64,000 nt of DNA from CBDDHT01 sp965227905 (GCA_965227905.1 OZ245780.1:4402001-4466000); one strand, 5' to 3'. Shown: positions 24,777 to 34,700, counted from the stretch's first letter. Program-made: numbers and translations. The notes: generated by a model not told the origin, from the sequence alone.

Positions 24777-26726
24777 TTAACCGACTGAAGCTCGCCCTCT
24801 CGAGGAACCATCGGCTGCAACGCCATAACCTTCCAAGCTTGCCTCGGTTCCCTCCGCGTTCGACAATTGCCGCCGAATATCGCAAAGGCGTTCATAGGCT
24901 TGATCTGAGGCCTCTTCGCGATATGCTTGTTCAGCAGCTTTAAGCTCCCGTTCCAGTTCCAAAGACTTGCGGTGCAACGCCAAAACGTGACGCCAACCCC
25001 TCTCGACATCCTCACGCGAGGCCTCGGGTTGGGTGAACCAATCGCTCTTATGTGTAATGGCGCGCTCAACGGTGGCGACAATAGCGCCAAAACCCTGCCT
25101 ACTCAATTGAGTACGCAAGGCCTCCGAGTCAAGAGTTTCTTCACCCAGCGCATAACCTAATATTGCGTCCCGGAGCGCTTCAAGTCGTCCGTTCGAGAGG
25201 ATAATCGACGCAATTTCTTCTGATTCGGGCTCCAACAACCAGGGATGATTGAGCAATGTGAGCAGCAAAACGGCCTCACGAGACTGCAACCTGGGTGACG
25301 CCTCACGCACTAGGGCGCTGGAAAGCAACGACTGCGACGCGTGCCCGGTTGGCGCTGCACCGGCATCCTGCCGACGGCCCGAATGACGCCCGCGCCCACG
25401 AGATTCGCGTGGACGACCGCCAAATTTGCTGCCGTTATCACCGATTGAAGGATTCCGTCCGTTCCAAGCACGCTCGAGGCGCTGACCAAGTTCGGCGGCA
25501 TAATGTGAGCGGACTTTTGGATCGCCGATTTCCGCGACCAATGCCTCTATCCGAGTCTCAAGCGCTGCCCGGCGCTCCGGCGTGTTCCACTGACCGGCAG
25601 ACTGCTCCCGGGCCCACAAAACCGCAGCCATTGGTTTCGCAGATGCCAACAATGCTTCAAATGCCGCTGCCCCCTCCTGTCGGATCAGGTCATCCGGATC
25701 GAGACCGTCGGGAAGAAAAGCAAACGTCAGGCTGTGGCCGGGCCGCAGCAATGGCAAAGTGGTGTCGACAGCACGATGCGCGGCTTTGATTCCCGCCGCA
25801 TCTCCATCGAAACAGAGCACCGGTTCAGGCACCATGCGCCATAGAAGCTTCAACTGATCCGGCGTCAGTGCCGTACCCAGAGGCGCGACGGCAAAGGGAA
25901 GCCCCGCCCCGGCAAGGGCGATGACATCCATATAGCCTTCGACCACAACCAACTGCCCTCGATCATGTGCCGCCTGCCTCGCCATGGCTGCATTGAAGAG
26001 CACAGACCCTTTGTGAAACAACGGCGTCTCAGGGGAATTGAGGTATTTCGCCGGTTGATCCGGGTCCATTGCACGCCCGCCAAATGCGATGACGCGCCCA
26101 CGCAAATCCGTGATCGGGAAGATGATTCTGTGGCGAAACCGATCGTAGGAAACAGGAATATCCTCGCCCGCAATCAGAAGCCCGGCCTCAATCATCTGGT
26201 CCTGATCGATTCCTTCACTTGCCAGGAACTGCTTGAGCACGTGGCGCCCACGCGGAGCATAGCCGAGACGAAACTGGGTCGCGATTTCTTTGCTGACGCC
26301 GCGCTCATGCAGGACAGTCCGCGCCTGGCCACCATCGCTGGCCTCAAGCTGATCTTGGAAGAATGCCGCAGCCCGCTCCATCACATCATAGAGCGTCTTC
26401 CGTTTGGCCTCCTTCTCCGCCATGTCGGGACGTTGCAATGGAAGTTGGAGCCCTGCCTCGCTCGCCAGCCGCTCCACCGTTTCCGGGAAAGACAGGCCTT
26501 CGGTCTTCATGATGAAATCGAAAATGTCGCCGTGCTCGCCAGATGCGAAGCAATGATAGAAGCCTTTCTGGTCATTCACCGTGAATGAAGGGGTCTTCTC
26601 GTCCTTAAAGGGACTGAGGCCGGCAAATTCCCGCCCCTGGCGCTTCAACTTGACCCGTTTTCCCACGACCTGGGATACGGACAAGCGCGCTCGGATATCA
26701 TCCAGAAAGCTGTCGTTGAAACGCAT
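24777..26726 (-). CDS. dnaG: DNA primase DnaG with degenerate zinc motif
   Basis: 649 residues from the ATG at 26726; a GTG two codons earlier (26732) is possible. Makes RNA primers for DNA replication with DnaB. Order: N-terminal CHC2-type domain (about 1-95), TOPRIM catalytic core (about 255-345, with VVEGYMDVIAL and CFDGDAAGIKA, the acidic metal-binding residues), then the DnaB-interacting C-terminal region. Of the four usual zinc ligands only one remains: the Cys-x-x-His position reads SPFK (S38, K41) and Cys-x-x-Cys reads CFAS (C59, S62). Zinc can hardly bind in the usual way. The gene is otherwise intact and of normal length. Confidence 0.97.
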   Translation of the reverse strand: MRFNDSFLDDIRARLSVSQVVGKRVKLKRQGREFAGLSPFKDEKTPSFTVNDQKGFYHCFASGEHGDIFDFIMKTEGLSFPETVERLASEAGLQLPLQRPDMAEKEAKRKTLYDVMERAAAFFQDQLEASDGGQARTVLHERGVSKEIATQFRLGYAPRGRHVLKQFLASEGIDQDQMIEAGLLIAGEDIPVSYDRFRHRIIFPITDLRGRVIAFGGRAMDPDQPAKYLNSPETPLFHKGSVLFNAAMARQAAHDRGQLVVVEGYMDVIALAGAGLPFAVAPLGTALTPDQLKLLWRMVPEPVLCFDGDAAGIKAAHRAVDTTLPLLRPGHSLTFAFLPDGLDPDDLIRQEGAAAFEALLASAKPMAAVLWAREQSAGQWNTPERRAALETRIEALVAEIGDPKVRSHYAAELGQRLERAWNGRNPSIGDNGSKFGGRPRESRGRGRHSGRRQDAGAAPTGHASQSLLSSALVREASPRLQSREAVLLLTLLNHPWLLEPESEEIASIILSNGRLEALRDAILGYALGEETLDSEALRTQLSRQGFGAIVATVERAITHKSDWFTQPEASREDVERGWRHVLALHRKSLELERELKAAEQAYREEASDQAYERLCDIRRQLSNAEGTEASLEGYGVAADGSSRGRASVG

Positions 26727-26887
26727 GAGCACCTGATTGTCGGACCGGCAGGCTCGAACAGTACGCCGTGCTGTTGATTCGGGGCATTGCGATTCGTAAC
26801 AGCCGAATCACTTATCCCCACTGTTCACAAGGATATGTGAATTGAGGGGATAGGGGTAAATGAATTGTGAGAGCACGGCGTCGAGGT

Positions 26888-27345
26888 TTTTGCATGGTAG
26901 GTTGGGACGCGCTGGTGCTGTCCGGCGGGATAGCGCCGTGTTGTTGGATCTGGGTTTGTTTCGCTCACGGCTATTCCACGCCGTTGGCGTGGACCTCCGC
27001 GGGGACGGCCCCGGATCAGGTCCGGGACAGGCTCTGACCGGCCGGCGCGCGGTCGCGCTTGCCGCGCCACTATGGCGCGGTTATCTCGGACACATTGGAT
27101 ATCGTGCCGTATAGCACCAGCAACGCGGTACAATCCCACATCGAACCAAGAATTACCGAGCGACTAGCGAGGCAAGGCCAAGCGGCCGCCGCCCGGTCAG
27201 AGCCTGCCCCGGACTTGATCCGGGGGCGCCCCCGCGGAGGCCCGCGCCAATGCGCCGAATAGCCGTGAGCGAAACAAACCCAGATCTCAATTCCACGGCC
27301 CGGTTCCGCCGTCCCCCACCAGCCACACGGCCAAATCCTAAATGC
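26888..27345. repeat. Near-palindromic element of about 450 bp (two head-to-head repeat copies)
   Basis: The 656 bp between dnaG and yqeY hold no supported gene but a large inverted repeat. Exact arms of 30 bp lie at 26947-26976 and 27257-27286 (outer end GATCTGGGTTTGTTTCGCTC). Inward, both sides share a diverged CCTCCGCGGGG...CCGGATCA(A/G)GTCCGGG...CAGGCTCTGACCGG block, and outward both share GCTGGTG...GGCCGTG-like sequence, so similarity extends over most of 26888-27345, centred near 27116. It looks like two opposed copies of one intergenic repeat. Confidence 0.75.
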
Positions 27346-27382
27346 AATCGAGAATCACCGAGCAACCAACGTGAACGAAAAC

Positions 27383-27832
27383 CTACTGCAGCAGCTCTTT
27401 CACGATCTTGCTGGCTTTGGAGAAATCCATCGTGCCCTTGTAGCGCTCTTTCAGGCAGCCCATTGTCCGGCCCATATCCTTGAATCCGGCACATCCAAGC
27501 TCGCGCACAACCTCCTTGCAGGCGGCCTGGATCTCGTCCTCGCTCATCTGCTTCGGCAGGAATGAGGCGATGATGTCGATCTCCTCCTGCTCCTGCTCGG
27601 CGAGTTCTACCCTGCCGCCGGACTCGAACGCCTCTATCGACTGGCGCCGCTGCTTGATGAGCTGCGCCATGATTTCAAGGATCTCGTCATCACTGACGGC
27701 GTCCTTGCCATTTGAACGTGCAGCGATGTCCCGATCTTTGATCGCCGCATTTATGAGCCGCAATGTCGACATACGGCGCTTTTCCTGCGCCTTTATGGCA
27801 TCCTTCAACGCGGCGTTGATTATTTCACGCAT
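27383..27832 (-). CDS. yqeY: GatB/YqeY domain protein
   Basis: 149 residues, the usual length for free-standing YqeY. The N-terminus (REIINAALKDAIKAQEKRRMSTLRLI) and the C-terminal QEEIDIIASFLPKQMSEDEI plus MGRTMGCLKERYKGTMDFSKAS are characteristic. Related to the tail domain of the GatB amidotransferase subunit that binds tRNA; function of the free form is unsettled. Its place between dnaG/rpoD and the divergent carA gene is common in Alphaproteobacteria. Confidence 0.93.
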   Translation of the reverse strand: MREIINAALKDAIKAQEKRRMSTLRLINAAIKDRDIAARSNGKDAVSDDEILEIMAQLIKQRRQSIEAFESGGRVELAEQEQEEIDIIASFLPKQMSEDEIQAACKEVVRELGCAGFKDMGRTMGCLKERYKGTMDFSKASKIVKELLQ

Positions 27833-27950
27833 AAGACCTGCATATGTCGTTGAGGATCACTTAGGGTATCGCCGGTCGGCGCGGAAGGCAACACGTTTCT
27901 GATCTCTAAACCATTGAAATACAAAGAGAAAAACTTTTCCCCTTCAGTTG

Positions 27951-27964
27951 ACCAACCGATTGGT
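27951..27964. promoter_or_regulatory. Small palindrome upstream of carA
   Basis: ACCAA-CCGA-TTGGT, a 5-bp inverted repeat with 4-base centre, in the 253 bp between yqeY and carA, downstream of an A-rich stretch (27918-27940). A possible TetR-type operator or part of the carA promoter; weak on its own. Confidence 0.3.
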
Positions 27965-28085
27965 TTCCCTTAGGCTGCCGCCGATTTACCGCCTGCCCGA
28001 CATCGGCTCGCAACACCGATTATCGATAGCGTGCCATTTGGCTTCGATGGCAGATGTCTGGTTCACTACCCGGTGAAAGGTTCCA

Positions 28086-29321
28086 ATGCCACGATTTGAA
28101 CAAGTGCAGGACGCGGCGGCGCGGCCTGCCCCCGAAACCTGGGCCGAGCCTGTTACGACAGGTGCGCTCATTCTTGCGGACGGCACGATTATTCGCGGCA
28201 TTGGGCTTGGTGCCGTCGGTCATGCCCCTGGCGAAGTCTGTTTCAACACGGCAATGAGCGGTTATCAGGAAGTCCTGACCGACCCCTCCTATGCCGGGCA
28301 GATCATCACATTCACCTTCCCCCATATCGGTATTGTCGGAGCAAACCCGGAGGATATCGAGACTTCCAATCCGGCCGCATCTTCCGGAGTTCGCGGATGC
28401 GTCCTCAGGGCTTCGGCCGCCGACCCATCCAACTATCGCGCATCGCAGACATTCGACAGCTGGCTCAAGGCGCGCGGCATCATTGGCATTACCGGTATCG
28501 ATACCCGCGCTCTGACGGCGCATATCCGCGAAAATGGTATGCCGAACGGCATCATTGCCCACGACGCTGCTGGAGACTTCGATTGGGATGCCCTCAAGCA
28601 GGAGGCCGCCAGCTGGCACGGCATCGACGGCTACGATCTCGCGAAAGATGTCACTTGCGGACAGAGCTACGAGTGGGACGCAACGACCTGGATCTGGAAT
28701 GAAGGTTTCGGCCGGCAAGACAAACCGGATCATCATGTCGTTGCAATCGACTATGGCCTCAAGACCAATATCTTGCGGTGTCTCTCAACAGCCGGCTGCC
28801 GTGTGACTGTCGTGCCGGCAACGGAAAGTGCCGATGATATTCTGGCGCGTAAACCTGACGGGATCTTTCTATCCAACGGTCCGGGCGACCCTGCTGCGAC
28901 AGGTGAATATGCGGTGCCCGAGATCCAAAAACTTTTAGCTTCGGGACTGCCTGTCTTCGGCATCTGCCTCGGGCATCAGATCTTGTCGCTGGCGCTTGGC
29001 GCCAAAACGACCAAGATGCATCAGGGTCACCACGGCGCCAATCATCCGGTCAAGGATCACACGACGGGAAAAGTCGAAATTACATCGATGAACCACGGCT
29101 TCGCTGTTGATGGTGACAGCTTGCCAGACGGAATCGAACCGACTCATGTCTCCTTGTTTGACGGATCGAACTGCGGAATTCGTGTCACCGGCAAACCGAT
29201 ATTTTCCGTGCAATATCATCCTGAAGCTTCGCCAGGCCCGCAGGATAGCCACTATCTATTCACGCGGTTCGTAAACCTGATGCGTGAGACCAAAGGCATG
29301 CAGCCTCTGGCCGAACGATAA
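28086..29321 (+). CDS. carA: Carbamoyl-phosphate synthase small subunit
   Basis: 411 residues. Supplies ammonia from glutamine to the CarB subunit for carbamoyl phosphate, feeding arginine and pyrimidine synthesis. The N-terminal CPSase domain has GYQEVLTDPSYAGQI; the class I glutamine amidotransferase domain has the nucleophile elbow FGICLGHQ and the His-Glu pair QYHPEASPGP. Start ATG at 28086 follows GGTGAAAGG. carB lies 2.4 kb downstream with three unrelated genes between. Confidence 0.98.
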   Translation: MPRFEQVQDAAARPAPETWAEPVTTGALILADGTIIRGIGLGAVGHAPGEVCFNTAMSGYQEVLTDPSYAGQIITFTFPHIGIVGANPEDIETSNPAASSGVRGCVLRASAADPSNYRASQTFDSWLKARGIIGITGIDTRALTAHIRENGMPNGIIAHDAAGDFDWDALKQEAASWHGIDGYDLAKDVTCGQSYEWDATTWIWNEGFGRQDKPDHHVVAIDYGLKTNILRCLSTAGCRVTVVPATESADDILARKPDGIFLSNGPGDPAATGEYAVPEIQKLLASGLPVFGICLGHQILSLALGAKTTKMHQGHHGANHPVKDHTTGKVEITSMNHGFAVDGDSLPDGIEPTHVSLFDGSNCGIRVTGKPIFSVQYHPEASPGPQDSHYLFTRFVNLMRETKGMQPLAER

Positions 29322-29337
29322 AGACCAGAGGACAAAC

Positions 29338-29982
29338 ATGGCGCAACAAGGCCTCACACGTGATTATGAAGCTTTCTATGCCGATGGCGGCTGGAAATAC
29401 GACCGGGATCGGGAGTTTCAGTTTCTAAAAGACCGCATTATCGATCCGTTGGGCCTGCAACCCGGCCAGAAACTGCTCGACTTCGGTTGTGGCATGGGCC
29501 TGTTCGCAGGCTTGTTCCATGAGCATGGTTTCGACGTCACCGCGGTCGACCTTTCGCCGGAAGGCATAGCAAACGGCAAGGCGAATTTCCCCGATGTGGC
29601 CTATCACAATATGGACGGGAACGGTGTCTTCGATCTTGTCGCGCCGGAATCTCTCGATGTGATCTTCGTTCGCGGTATGAGCTGGTATCACTATGAGCTC
29701 AACTCGGTGAACAAACACGGAGTGGATGTTCCGGCAAAGACGCGCGCGCTCTTCGGTCTCCTCAAGCCGGGTGGCCATTTTATCCTGCAGATCAAGACAG
29801 ACTTTACCGGCACCCGTCCCGCTGAAGGCGTCTATCTTCTTGAGGTGGACGAGTTTGTGCGCCACTTCGAACCGCTTGGCGATATTCGCCTTGTGACCGA
29901 CTGGGCAGGCACGCCCCTCAAAACCAATGAGGATGGCCGCGCATCGGGTAAGAAGATCATTATCGCGACGCAGAAGCCCTAG
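29338..29982 (+). CDS. Class I SAM-dependent methyltransferase
   Basis: 214 residues from the ATG at 29338 (GAGGA upstream), 16 bases after carA, so probably cotranscribed. Motif I LLDFGCGMGLFAG, the acidic end of beta2 VTAVDLSPEG and the beta4 segment LDVIFVRGMSWYHYE mark a Rossmann methyltransferase with a UbiE/Coq5-like order. The C-terminus KPGGHFILQIKTDF fits motif III. Substrate unknown. Confidence 0.85.
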   Translation: MAQQGLTRDYEAFYADGGWKYDRDREFQFLKDRIIDPLGLQPGQKLLDFGCGMGLFAGLFHEHGFDVTAVDLSPEGIANGKANFPDVAYHNMDGNGVFDLVAPESLDVIFVRGMSWYHYELNSVNKHGVDVPAKTRALFGLLKPGGHFILQIKTDFTGTRPAEGVYLLEVDEFVRHFEPLGDIRLVTDWAGTPLKTNEDGRASGKKIIIATQKP

Positions 29983-30021
29983 GTCCTGCCGACGGTTGCC
30001 AGGCGGTGCCGACTCTGCCTC

Positions 30022-30615
30022 CTATGCCGGCCAACCGCCGACATCGAGGGCCATGCCACGCGCTGCCTCACGGATCTCATCGGCCAGGTCGTCCGAGTCT
30101 ATGGCCCGAGCCATAACCATCCCGCCAATGCAAAGTGCACTGACAGCCAAAGCGCGTTCGCGTGCAACTTCCGGTTTCGACGCAAAGCTCTGCTCAAAAA
30201 GGCCAACCATGTTTTCCAACACTTCGCGGTAGGCGCGCCGCACCCCCTCACCGCTTCTCGATACGTCCGATGGCAGGGCGATCAACGGACACGCATGATC
30301 GACATTGTCGAAATGGGTCCGCGAGAGATACGAATTCACAATTTGATGAGCGAGTGTCCGAGGTTCCGCATTGAAATCCACCTCAGCACCTTCTGCTGCC
30401 GCGGCTGGATTGCATTTCAGAATCCGCGTGACAGCTTCTGCGTAGAGTTCTTCCTTGGTGGTGAAGTGATTATAGAATCCGCCACGTGTGAGCCCGGCGC
30501 CTTCCATAATCTCATCGATGGAGACCTGCTCGAATCCGCGATGATTGAACAGCCTGCGGGCGCTGTCGACGATCCGCTCACGTGTCTTGGCTTTGTGCTC
30601 AGCGGTATAGGGCAT
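30022..30615 (-). CDS. TetR-family transcriptional repressor
   Basis: 197 residues. N-terminal helix-turn-helix TRERIVDSARRLFNHRGFEQVSI then the recognition part GLTRGGFYNHFTTKEEL is classical TetR of the AcrR type; the C-terminal ligand domain is helical. The ATG follows GGGAG. It diverges from the VOC gene at 30750, and the gap holds an 8-bp inverted repeat, so the VOC gene and itself are the likely targets. Confidence 0.92.
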   Translation of the reverse strand: MPYTAEHKAKTRERIVDSARRLFNHRGFEQVSIDEIMEGAGLTRGGFYNHFTTKEELYAEAVTRILKCNPAAAAEGAEVDFNAEPRTLAHQIVNSYLSRTHFDNVDHACPLIALPSDVSRSGEGVRRAYREVLENMVGLFEQSFASKPEVARERALAVSALCIGGMVMARAIDSDDLADEIREAARGMALDVGGWPA

Positions 30616-30659
30616 GACAATGGGCTCCCTTCTCTGAAATCCACTAGCACGCCATCAAT

Positions 30660-30677
30660 ATATGTTCTTGAACATAT
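30660..30677. promoter_or_regulatory. Probable TetR operator
   Basis: ATATGTTC-TT-GAACATAT, a perfect 8-bp inverted repeat in the 134 bp between the divergent TetR and VOC genes. Size and placement are typical of a TetR operator that controls both. Confidence 0.75.
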
Positions 30678-30749
30678 TGTTCCATCGCAGATGATGGCCG
30701 CATTTGGTCGGCCCTGCCAAAAACAAACTCGTTGGGAGACAACATCGAT

Positions 30750-31196
30750 ATGCCAGCAATTCCAGACGGTTTTCAAACGATCACACCATACATCGCTGTC
30801 AGCGATGGAGATGGCGCTCTCACCTTCTATGAAGAAGCACTGGGAGCGGAGACACTGAACGCCATGCGCGTGCCGGACACGAACAAGATCATGCATGCGA
30901 CATTGCAATTGGGCACGTCAAAGCTCTTTCTGACCGAAGGTGCCGATCAGTTTCCCGCCCCAACGGGCCCGGAATCCGGGTCGCATTTCTATCTCTATGT
31001 CGACGATGTCGATTCCGCGCATGCGCGGGCACTTGAAACGGGTATGACGGAGTTGAGTGCGCCCAACGATATGTTCTGGGGCGACCGCATGAGCGGGCTG
31101 CGGTGCCCCTACCATCATACATGGAACCTCTCCACCCATGTTCGCGATGTCACACCAGAGGAAATGACTGCTGCGATGGCGCAGATGGGCGGCTGA
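30750..31196 (+). CDS. VOC-superfamily (glyoxalase-like, PhnB/YdcJ type) protein
   Basis: 148 residues from the ATG at 30750; the frame opens at a TTG at 30732 but GGGAG lies between, fitting the later start. ITPYIAVSDGDGALTFYEEALGAE and the second half HFYLYVDDVDSAHARAL show two beta-alpha-beta-beta-beta modules. Often annotated as PhnB-like or bleomycin-resistance-like; could bind or modify a toxic small molecule, which suits control by the adjacent TetR. Ends before a rho-independent terminator. Confidence 0.85.
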   Translation: MPAIPDGFQTITPYIAVSDGDGALTFYEEALGAETLNAMRVPDTNKIMHATLQLGTSKLFLTEGADQFPAPTGPESGSHFYLYVDDVDSAHARALETGMTELSAPNDMFWGDRMSGLRCPYHHTWNLSTHVRDVTPEEMTAAMAQMGG

Positions 31197-31226
31197 CGTC
31201 GTTGGCAACGCGACAATCAAAGATAC

Positions 31227-31256
31227 AAAAGCGCGAGGCGAGGTCTCGCGCTTTTT
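31227..31256 (+). terminator. Rho-independent terminator after the VOC gene
   Basis: AAAAGCGCGAG (31227-31237) pairs with CTCGCGCTTTT (31245-31255); loop of seven bases; the right arm runs into TTTTT. 31 bases after the stop codon. Could also serve the small gene on the other strand. Confidence 0.85.
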
Positions 31257-31281
31257 CGATCGATCCGATCAGCTCCTGGAT

Positions 31282-31407
31282 TCAGGCAAACCACCTTGCC
31301 AACCGGCGCATGAATGAACCCCAATCGCATCTGAATTTCGCATAACGATGCAAATCCGGCTCTCGCGCGCCTTGGACGGACGTATAGAGCAAAAGCAATT
31401 TATTCAT
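31282..31407 (-). CDS. 41-residue small protein with strong ribosome site
   Basis: Starts at an ATG preceded by GGAGGTAGGACA, about as strong a Shine-Dalgarno sequence as occurs here, and reads 41 codons (opening MNKLLLLYTSVQGARE, closing with basic RRLARWFA). Amphipathic or short membrane-associated N-terminus; tryptophan- and arginine-rich tail. Family not recognised; resembles short alphaproteobacterial ORFs of the DUF1127 length class without matching it. Three DnaA-box-like sequences lie 54-95 bp upstream. Confidence 0.55.
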   Translation of the reverse strand: MNKLLLLYTSVQGAREPDLHRYAKFRCDWGSFMRRLARWFA

Positions 31408-31709
31408 TGTCCTACCTCCGAGCCCCCGAAGGTTGAAACCGCAGCGGCGCTGCACAGTCCTGTTGATAAACTGTGCATAACTGATTCGTTTCCTGTGGAT
31501 TATATCCCTAATTTTCTTTGTTTTACAATATGTTGCGAAGCATTCCTGCAAATGACGGCCGCAACGCCACAATCATCGAGAGGTGTCTGTAACCATGTGC
31601 ACCACTGTGGCTGTCCGGATCTCAATCATCGAAGCCCCTACGCCTTTCGACCGAATTGGCGTCCGGTAGCTATAGCCAAACGGGTGCGACTACAGTAAGA
31701 GACGCGCCG
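31408..31709. promoter_or_regulatory. Intergenic region with three phased DnaA-box-like sites
   Basis: 302 bp between the small gene and carB. Read on the minus strand, TAATCCACA (31494-31502), TTATGCACA (31472-31480) and TTATCAACA (31461-31469) each match the DnaA consensus TTATNCACA at 8 or 9 of 9 positions, in the same orientation, offset by 22 and 11 bp. An A+T-rich run (31497-31540) adjoins them. TGCACAGT/ACTGTGCA (31451-31477) also forms an 8-bp inverted repeat overlapping the boxes. Confidence 0.5.
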
Positions 31710-34700
31710 ATGCCCAAGCGCACTGACATTGAATCCATCCTCATCATTGGCGCCGGACCAATTATCATCGGTCAGGCCTGCGAGTTCGACTATTCCGGGA
31801 CGCAAGCCTGCAAGGCTCTGCGTGAGGAAGGTTATCGGATCATCCTGGTCAACTCGAACCCCGCGACGATCATGACGGATCCGGATCTGGCTGACGCGAC
31901 TTATATCGAGCCGATCACGCCCGAATTCGTCGCCAAAATCATTGCACAGGAACGGCCCGATGCTCTGCTTCCCACGATGGGGGGCCAGACGGCGCTGAAT
32001 ACGGCGCTGAGCTTGAACAAGCAGGGCATTCTCGAAGATTTCGGCGTCGAGATGATCGGCGCCCGTGCGGAAGCCATCGACAAGGCGGAGGATCGCCTTC
32101 TCTTTCGCAAGGCTATGGACAAGATCGGGCTCGAGTCCCCGCGCTCCAGAATGGCGCACGATCTCACTGAAGCCATGGATGCGCTGGAGTTCGTCGGCTT
32201 GCCGGCGATTATTCGCCCCTCATTCACACTCGGCGGCACAGGGGGCGGTATTGCCTATAATCGGGAAGAGTTCCTGCAGATCGTCGAGCGCGGCCTCGAT
32301 GCCTCACCGACCACGGAAGTGCTGGTCGAGGAATCGGTTCTCGGCTGGAAGGAATATGAGATGGAGGTCGTCCGCGACAAGGACGACAACTGCATCATAA
32401 TCTGCTCGATCGAGAATGTGGACCCGATGGGGATTCACACCGGCGACTCGATGACCGTGGCACCGGCACTGACGCTGACAGACAAAGAATATCAAATTAT
32501 GCGCAATGCCTCGATCGCGGTGTTGCGTGAAATCGGTGTCGAAACGGGTGGCTCGAATGTCCAGTTCGCGGTCAACCCCGACACGGGCCGTCTCGTTGTC
32601 ATCGAGATGAACCCGCGCGTGTCGCGCTCATCGGCTCTTGCGTCCAAGGCGACAGGTTTCCCGATCGCCAAGGTCGCTGCGCGCCTTGCCGTTGGCTACA
32701 CGCTCGATGAACTGGCCAACGAAATCACAGGCGGGGCGACCCCGGCATCTTTCGAGCCGACCATCGATTACGTGGTCACGAAGATCCCGCGTTTTGCTTT
32801 CGAGAAGTTTCCCGGAGCCGAACCTCTCCTCACGACATCGATGAAGTCGGTCGGGGAAGCAATGGCCATGGGCCGGACCTTCGCTGAATCCCTGCAGAAG
32901 GCTCTGCGTTCCATGGAGACCGGCATGACCGGTCTCGACGACGTCACCTTTGAAGGGCTTGGCGTTGGCGATGACAAGAATGTCATACGCGCCGCGCTCG
33001 CTGTTCCCGCCCCCGACAGGATCATCAAAGTAGCGCAGGCTCTGCGTCACGGCGTCGATCACGCTCAGATCCATGCTTCCTGCAAGATCGATCCCTGGTT
33101 CATCGATGAACTGCAGGCCATCGTCGACATGGAAGAGCAGGTTCGCGCGCATGGCTTACCTGAAACGCCGGGCGCTTTCCGCTCCCTCAAAGCCAAAGGC
33201 TTTTCGGACGAAAGACTGGCAGAACTGGCCGGTCTGGACGTAAGCGAGGTGTCCAAACGACGGCGCACTCTCGATGTGCATCCCGTCTACAAGCGTATTG
33301 ACAGCTGCGCGGCCGAGTTTGCCGCCTCGACAGCCTATATGTATTCGACGTACGAGACCGGCCTCGGTGCAGAACCGGTTTGCGAATCTGCGCCGACGGG
33401 TGCCAACAAGGTCATGATCCTTGGCGGCGGACCGAACCGGATCGGTCAGGGTATCGAGTTCGATTATTGCTGCTGTCATGCGGCTTTTGCGCTGTCGGCC
33501 GCCGGATTCGAGACCATCATGGTCAATTGCAATCCGGAAACGGTTTCCACAGACTACGATACGTCCGATCGGCTCTATTTCGAGCCGCTGACGGAAGAAG
33601 ACGTCCTCGAGATCATCGCTGCCGAAGCTGCCGATGGCGAACTCAAGGGCGTCATCGTTCAATTCGGCGGGCAGACGCCCCTTAAGCTTGCCGCAGGTCT
33701 CGAGAAGGCGAATGTGCCAATTCTCGGAACGTCGCCCGATGCCATCGATCTCGCGGAAGATCGCGACCGCTTCAAGCTGCTCGTGGAGCAGATCGGGTTG
33801 CGCCAACCGGAGAACGGCATCGCTCATTCGGCGGAAGAAGCGCGCGAGATCGCCGAGACGATCGGCTTTCCACTGGTGATCAGGCCATCCTATGTCCTTG
33901 GTGGGCGAGCGATGGAAATCGTTCATGATCACGGACAACTGGATCGCTACATCTCCGAGGCCGTGATCGTTTCAGGTGATAGCCCGGTGCTCCTCGACAG
34001 CTATTTGAGGAACGCCATCGAAGTGGATGTGGACGCGCTTGCCGATGGCAAGGATACATTCATCTGTGGCGTCATGGAGCATATCGAGGAAGCTGGCGTT
34101 CACTCCGGCGACAGCGCTTGTTCCCTTCCACCCCACTCACTCTCCGATGCCATAATCGATGAGTTGAAACGCCAGACTGTGGCGCTTGCCGAAGCGTTGA
34201 ATGTGATCGGCTTGATGAATGTGCAATACGCCATCAAGGACGGCGAGGTTTTCCTCATCGAAGTCAATCCGCGAGCAAGCCGGACCGTACCATTTGTCGC
34301 AAAGGTAATCGGTATCCCGATCGCCGGAATCGCCTCGGAAGTCATGGCCGGCAAGCCACTTGCCGACTTTGGCCTGGAAGAGCGGCCGTTGAACCATGTC
34401 GCAGTCAAGGAAGCGGTCTTCCCGTTCGCGCGGTTCCAGGACGTCGATCCCGTGCTTGGCCCGGAAATGCGCTCGACCGGCGAAGTCATGGGTATCGATA
34501 CCGACTATGCGGCCGCCTTCGCAAAGAGCCAGTTTGGCGGCGGCACCATCCTTCCGACAAAAGGGACTGTATTCGTGTCCGTCAAAGATGCCGACAAGGA
34601 TCGCATTCTCAATCCGGTGCGAGACCTTGCCGGATTGGGCTTCTCGGTTGTTGCAACGTCGGGCACACAACGCCATCTGGCCGCCAACGACATTCCCTGC

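Noticed and set aside
26727..27382. Possible genes in the dnaG-yqeY gap
   Set aside because: The frames at 26860-27114 and 27153-27494 are just the two mirror copies of the repeat read in the same register; no ribosome sites.
33156..33938. 260-codon minus-strand frame inside carB
   Set aside because: carB is continuous and fully conserved across this region.
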